Of a stretch of DNA of 25,917 nt, positions 23,528-25,917 are shown piece after piece. The position numbers were made by a program, and so were the translations under genes. Under the pieces are notes generated by a model. The model was not told the DNA's origin, did not search any database, and worked only from the letters and a program-made list of their open reading frames with translations. The stretch covers positions 1-25,917 of the forward strand of contig JAEYQO010000004.1 of NCBI GenBank assembly GCA_023409975.1. The letters run 5' to 3'. Source of the stretch: Bacteroidota bacterium. Lineage in GTDB: Bacteria; Bacteroidota; Bacteroidia; Chitinophagales; Chitinophagaceae. Position 1 is the stretch's first letter. Each line of letters begins with the position of its first letter.

Positions 23528-25917
23528 ATGTCACACCCCCTGCGTGCTTTTCTTCAGCCACTTTTACTGGTGCTTCTTTGCCATGCCAGCTATGCCGGCA
23601 TTTTAAAAGGCACGGTTACCGATGAGGAGAACGAGTCCTTACCATTTGCGACTGTTTACGTAAAAGGAACCACCATCGGCACCAGTGCCAATGCGGAAGG
23701 TACCTACCAGCTTTCACTCGAACCCGGCTCGTACACAGTGATCTGTCAGTACATTGGTTTCAAGCAAACCACTGCGCAGATCACTATACACGGTCAGGAG
23801 ACCGTCACACACAATTTCAGGCTGGAAAGCCAGAGCTACCAGATGCAGGAACACCGGGTAAAGGCGTCGGAAGATCCGGCTAACTACATCATGAGGAAGG
23901 CGATCGAAAGGCGGGAGTTCTTCGGAAGCCAGATCAGGAGTTTTGAAACTGGTATTTACCTTAAGGGTGTCCTGAAGACCCGGGAGATCCCCAAGCGATT
24001 TATGGGGCAGAAGATCGAAGCTGAGGACATGGGACTGGATAGTACCGGAAAGGGTTTTCTTTATTTGGTAGAACAGGTGGCTACCTACTATACCAATGGT
24101 GAACAGGCTCATACCGTTACACATTCTGTACGGGAAAGCGGCAACCCCAATGGTGTCGGACTTTCCGTCATGCCACCTGTTATCAGTTTCTACAAAAACC
24201 TTGTCAGTTTAGGCAGCTCCGCAACACCTCGCGGTGTCATCTCCCCACTGAATGATAACGCCTTACACTACTACAGGTTTAAGCTCGAAGGCGATTTTAC
24301 AGAAGACGGTAAGACAATTTTCAAAATCAAAGTGACTCCGAAACGAAGCTACGAGCCACTTTTTACCGGAACAATCTTCATAGTCGATAATGAATGGGCC
24401 ATACACAGCCTGGATCTGCTGGTGACGAAAACATCAGGACTGCAGATGCTGGATACGGTACGGCTGGAACAGGTGTATCTACCGCTTCAACAGGATCAAT
24501 GGGTGGTAAAGCAACAGGTGGTCTATCCCTCGATCAAGATCTTTGGCTTTGATCTGGTAGGCTATTTCGTAACGGTTTATGATAATCAGAAGGTGAATGA
24601 ACCTTTACCAGATTCCGTATTCCAGAAGAGAATTATAGCCAGCTACGATCAGGACGCCACTAAAAAAGACACGTCTTACTGGGAAGAAAAACGCCCGATA
24701 CCACTGGTAGAAGAAGAGCAGTCGGATTACAGGAAAAAGGACAGCATGCGAATTGTCGACGAGGACCCGGTCAGACGTGACTCACTGAGGAAAAAAGGGA
24801 ATAAGTTCCATCTTACTGATGTTCTTTTAACCGGCTATGGTTACAGAGGGAAGGATGACAAATTCACCGTAACCACTAATTCCCTGTTACTGGGCATGAT
24901 CAACTACAACACTGTAGAAGGGATCAATATAGCCCCCAGGTTTCAGGTCAACTATAAGCTCGATACTTTCAAAACGCTGTCTTTCGAAGCAGCAACCCGC
25001 TATGGTTTTGAGAACGAACATTTCAACGCTATCGGACAGTTGAGTCTGACCCGGCATGACAGGTATTGGAGGGGACGGTACAGCGTTTTGGGAATAGAAG
25101 GAGGGAAATATGTCTTCCAGTTTAATCCCGAGAAACCCATCGACTACCTGTACAACACCTTTGCAACACTATTATACCGCGTCAATTACCTAAAGATCTA
25201 CGAGAAATGGCAGGCAGGCGTTCTGTATAGAAGGAACTGGGGAAACGGGCTTAGCCTTTCAGCCCGTCTCAGTTACCAGAAGCGGCTTCCACTACAGAAT
25301 TCGACAGACTTCAGCTTTGCCGGTGAAGACAAAAACGGATTCACGGACAATACCCCCACCTTAGCCTGGGCACATGTCTGGGAGGAGCATGAGGCCGTAA
25401 TCGGAAAACTGGCCCTTCGCTGGCAGCCAGGATTCAACTATGTGCAATACCCAGGCTATAAAGTGCCGGTCTGGAGCAGGAAACCCATATTTACACTGAA
25501 TTATGAAAAAGGGATTCCCGAGCTGCTGAACAGCCGGACCGACTACGATAAATGGTCTCTCGGGATGGAGCATAGCCTGGACCTGAAACTGTTTGGTGAC
25601 CTGAAGTACAACCTGGAGACTGGTGGTTTCCTGAATGACAAGTATGTCAGCATTCCCGACCTGAACCATATCAATGGTAATGAACTCTCCCTGGCATCCC
25701 CTTATCTGAAGAGTTTTCAATTAGCCCCTTATTATTTCTATAGTAACAAGAAACCCTTGTATGGGGAAGCTCATATAGAATGGCATTTGAAAGGCTTTCT
25801 GACGAACAAGATCCCCCTCTTCAGAAGATTGCGCTGGCATCTTGTAGGGGGTAGTAATCTCTATTATGTCGATGAAAATTTCTACCATCTTGAAGCGTTT
25901 GCCGGTCTGGATAATCT
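23528..25917 (+). CDS. DUF5686 outer-membrane protein with carboxypeptidase-regulatory-like domain (3' end outside window)
   Basis: The frame is open from ATG 23528 to the window end (at least 796 residues). A signal peptide (residues 1-23, ending HASYA) is followed by a carboxypeptidase-regulatory-like beta-sandwich (about 25-105: GTVTDEENESLPFATVYVKGT, then SANAEGTYQLSLEPGSYTVI). Next come the DUF5686 region (KAIERREFF ... FETGIYLKG) and a C-terminal half of alternating aromatic and polar strands (LSARLSYQKR, WSLGMEHSLDLKLF) that looks like an outer-membrane barrel. The whole layout is common in Bacteroidota. Function unknown; it may act in outer-membrane or surface-polymer biology. The N-terminal domain resembles that of TonB-dependent transporters, but no TonB plug is visible. 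Confidence 0.88.
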   Translation, partial: MSHPLRAFLQPLLLVLLCHASYAGILKGTVTDEENESLPFATVYVKGTTIGTSANAEGTYQLSLEPGSYTVICQYIGFKQTTAQITIHGQETVTHNFRLESQSYQMQEHRVKASEDPANYIMRKAIERREFFGSQIRSFETGIYLKGVLKTREIPKRFMGQKIEAEDMGLDSTGKGFLYLVEQVATYYTNGEQAHTVTHSVRESGNPNGVGLSVMPPVISFYKNLVSLGSSATPRGVISPLNDNALHYYRFKLEGDFTEDGKTIFKIKVTPKRSYEPLFTGTIFIVDNEWAIHSLDLLVTKTSGLQMLDTVRLEQVYLPLQQDQWVVKQQVVYPSIKIFGFDLVGYFVTVYDNQKVNEPLPDSVFQKRIIASYDQDATKKDTSYWEEKRPIPLVEEEQSDYRKKDSMRIVDEDPVRRDSLRKKGNKFHLTDVLLTGYGYRGKDDKFTVTTNSLLLGMINYNTVEGINIAPRFQVNYKLDTFKTLSFEAATRYGFENEHFNAIGQLSLTRHDRYWRGRYSVLGIEGGKYVFQFNPEKPIDYLYNTFATLLYRVNYLKIYEKWQAGVLYRRNWGNGLSLSARLSYQKRLPLQNSTDFSFAGEDKNGFTDNTPTLAWAHVWEEHEAVIGKLALRWQPGFNYVQYPGYKVPVWSRKPIFTLNYEKGIPELLNSRTDYDKWSLGMEHSLDLKLFGDLKYNLETGGFLNDKYVSIPDLNHINGNELSLASPYLKSFQLAPYYFYSNKKPLYGEAHIEWHLKGFLTNKIPLFRRLRWHLVGGSNLYYVDENFYHLEAFAGLDN

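Overview
The window looks like chromosomal DNA of a Bacteroidota, most likely Chitinophagales/Chitinophagaceae. The signs are type IX secretion (T9SS) C-terminal tails, Bacteroidota-type -7 promoter boxes (TAnnTTTG), weak or absent Shine-Dalgarno sequences, a DUF5686/carboxypeptidase-regulatory-like outer-membrane protein, and the futalosine menaquinone gene mqnA. The taxonomic call is inferred from family content; no search was run.

Left part (1-9750), accessory. This stretch reads visibly more AT-rich than the rest. It opens with the C-terminal end of an Rhs-type polymorphic toxin carrying an HExxH zinc-peptidase tip. Two small genes that could encode immunity proteins follow (a lipoprotein and a cytosolic protein), then a fragmentary ORF. 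A gene-poor stretch (1758-3036) contains a diverged copy of the 3' end and downstream terminator of a tRNA-Lys gene. Next come a broken delta-60-like repeat gene, a YeiH-family transporter, a secreted double beta-propeller protein with a T9SS tail, two small hypothetical genes, an AraC-family regulator and another fragmentary ORF.

Boundary (9698-9846). An intact tRNA-Lys(CTT) lies on the minus strand with its own -7 box and terminator. The 72-nt direct repeat shared with 2050-2123 suggests that the tRNA 3' end served as an integration site, with at least one island stacked against it. No integrase is visible in the window.

Right part (9918-25917), core-like and denser. A small membrane protein is followed by a minus-strand cluster, tsaD - trmN6 - UPF1/IGHMBP2-like helicase, dominated by tRNA position-37 modification and nucleic-acid work. 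A MATE transporter with a long leader and a strong terminator follows, then rnhA and mqnA divergently transcribed from overlapping promoters, then a ybjQ-family gene. A plus-strand run encodes HMG-CoA lyase, panB and the YggS-type PLP-binding protein. After these come a minus-strand MFS transporter, an exported six-cysteine protein, trpS, a deoxynucleoside kinase, and a DUF5686 protein cut by the window end.

No CRISPR array, rRNA, insertion sequence or recognised defence system is visible. The items most worth a second look are the toxin/immunity cluster, the tRNA-Lys-anchored island structure and the six-cysteine exported protein.
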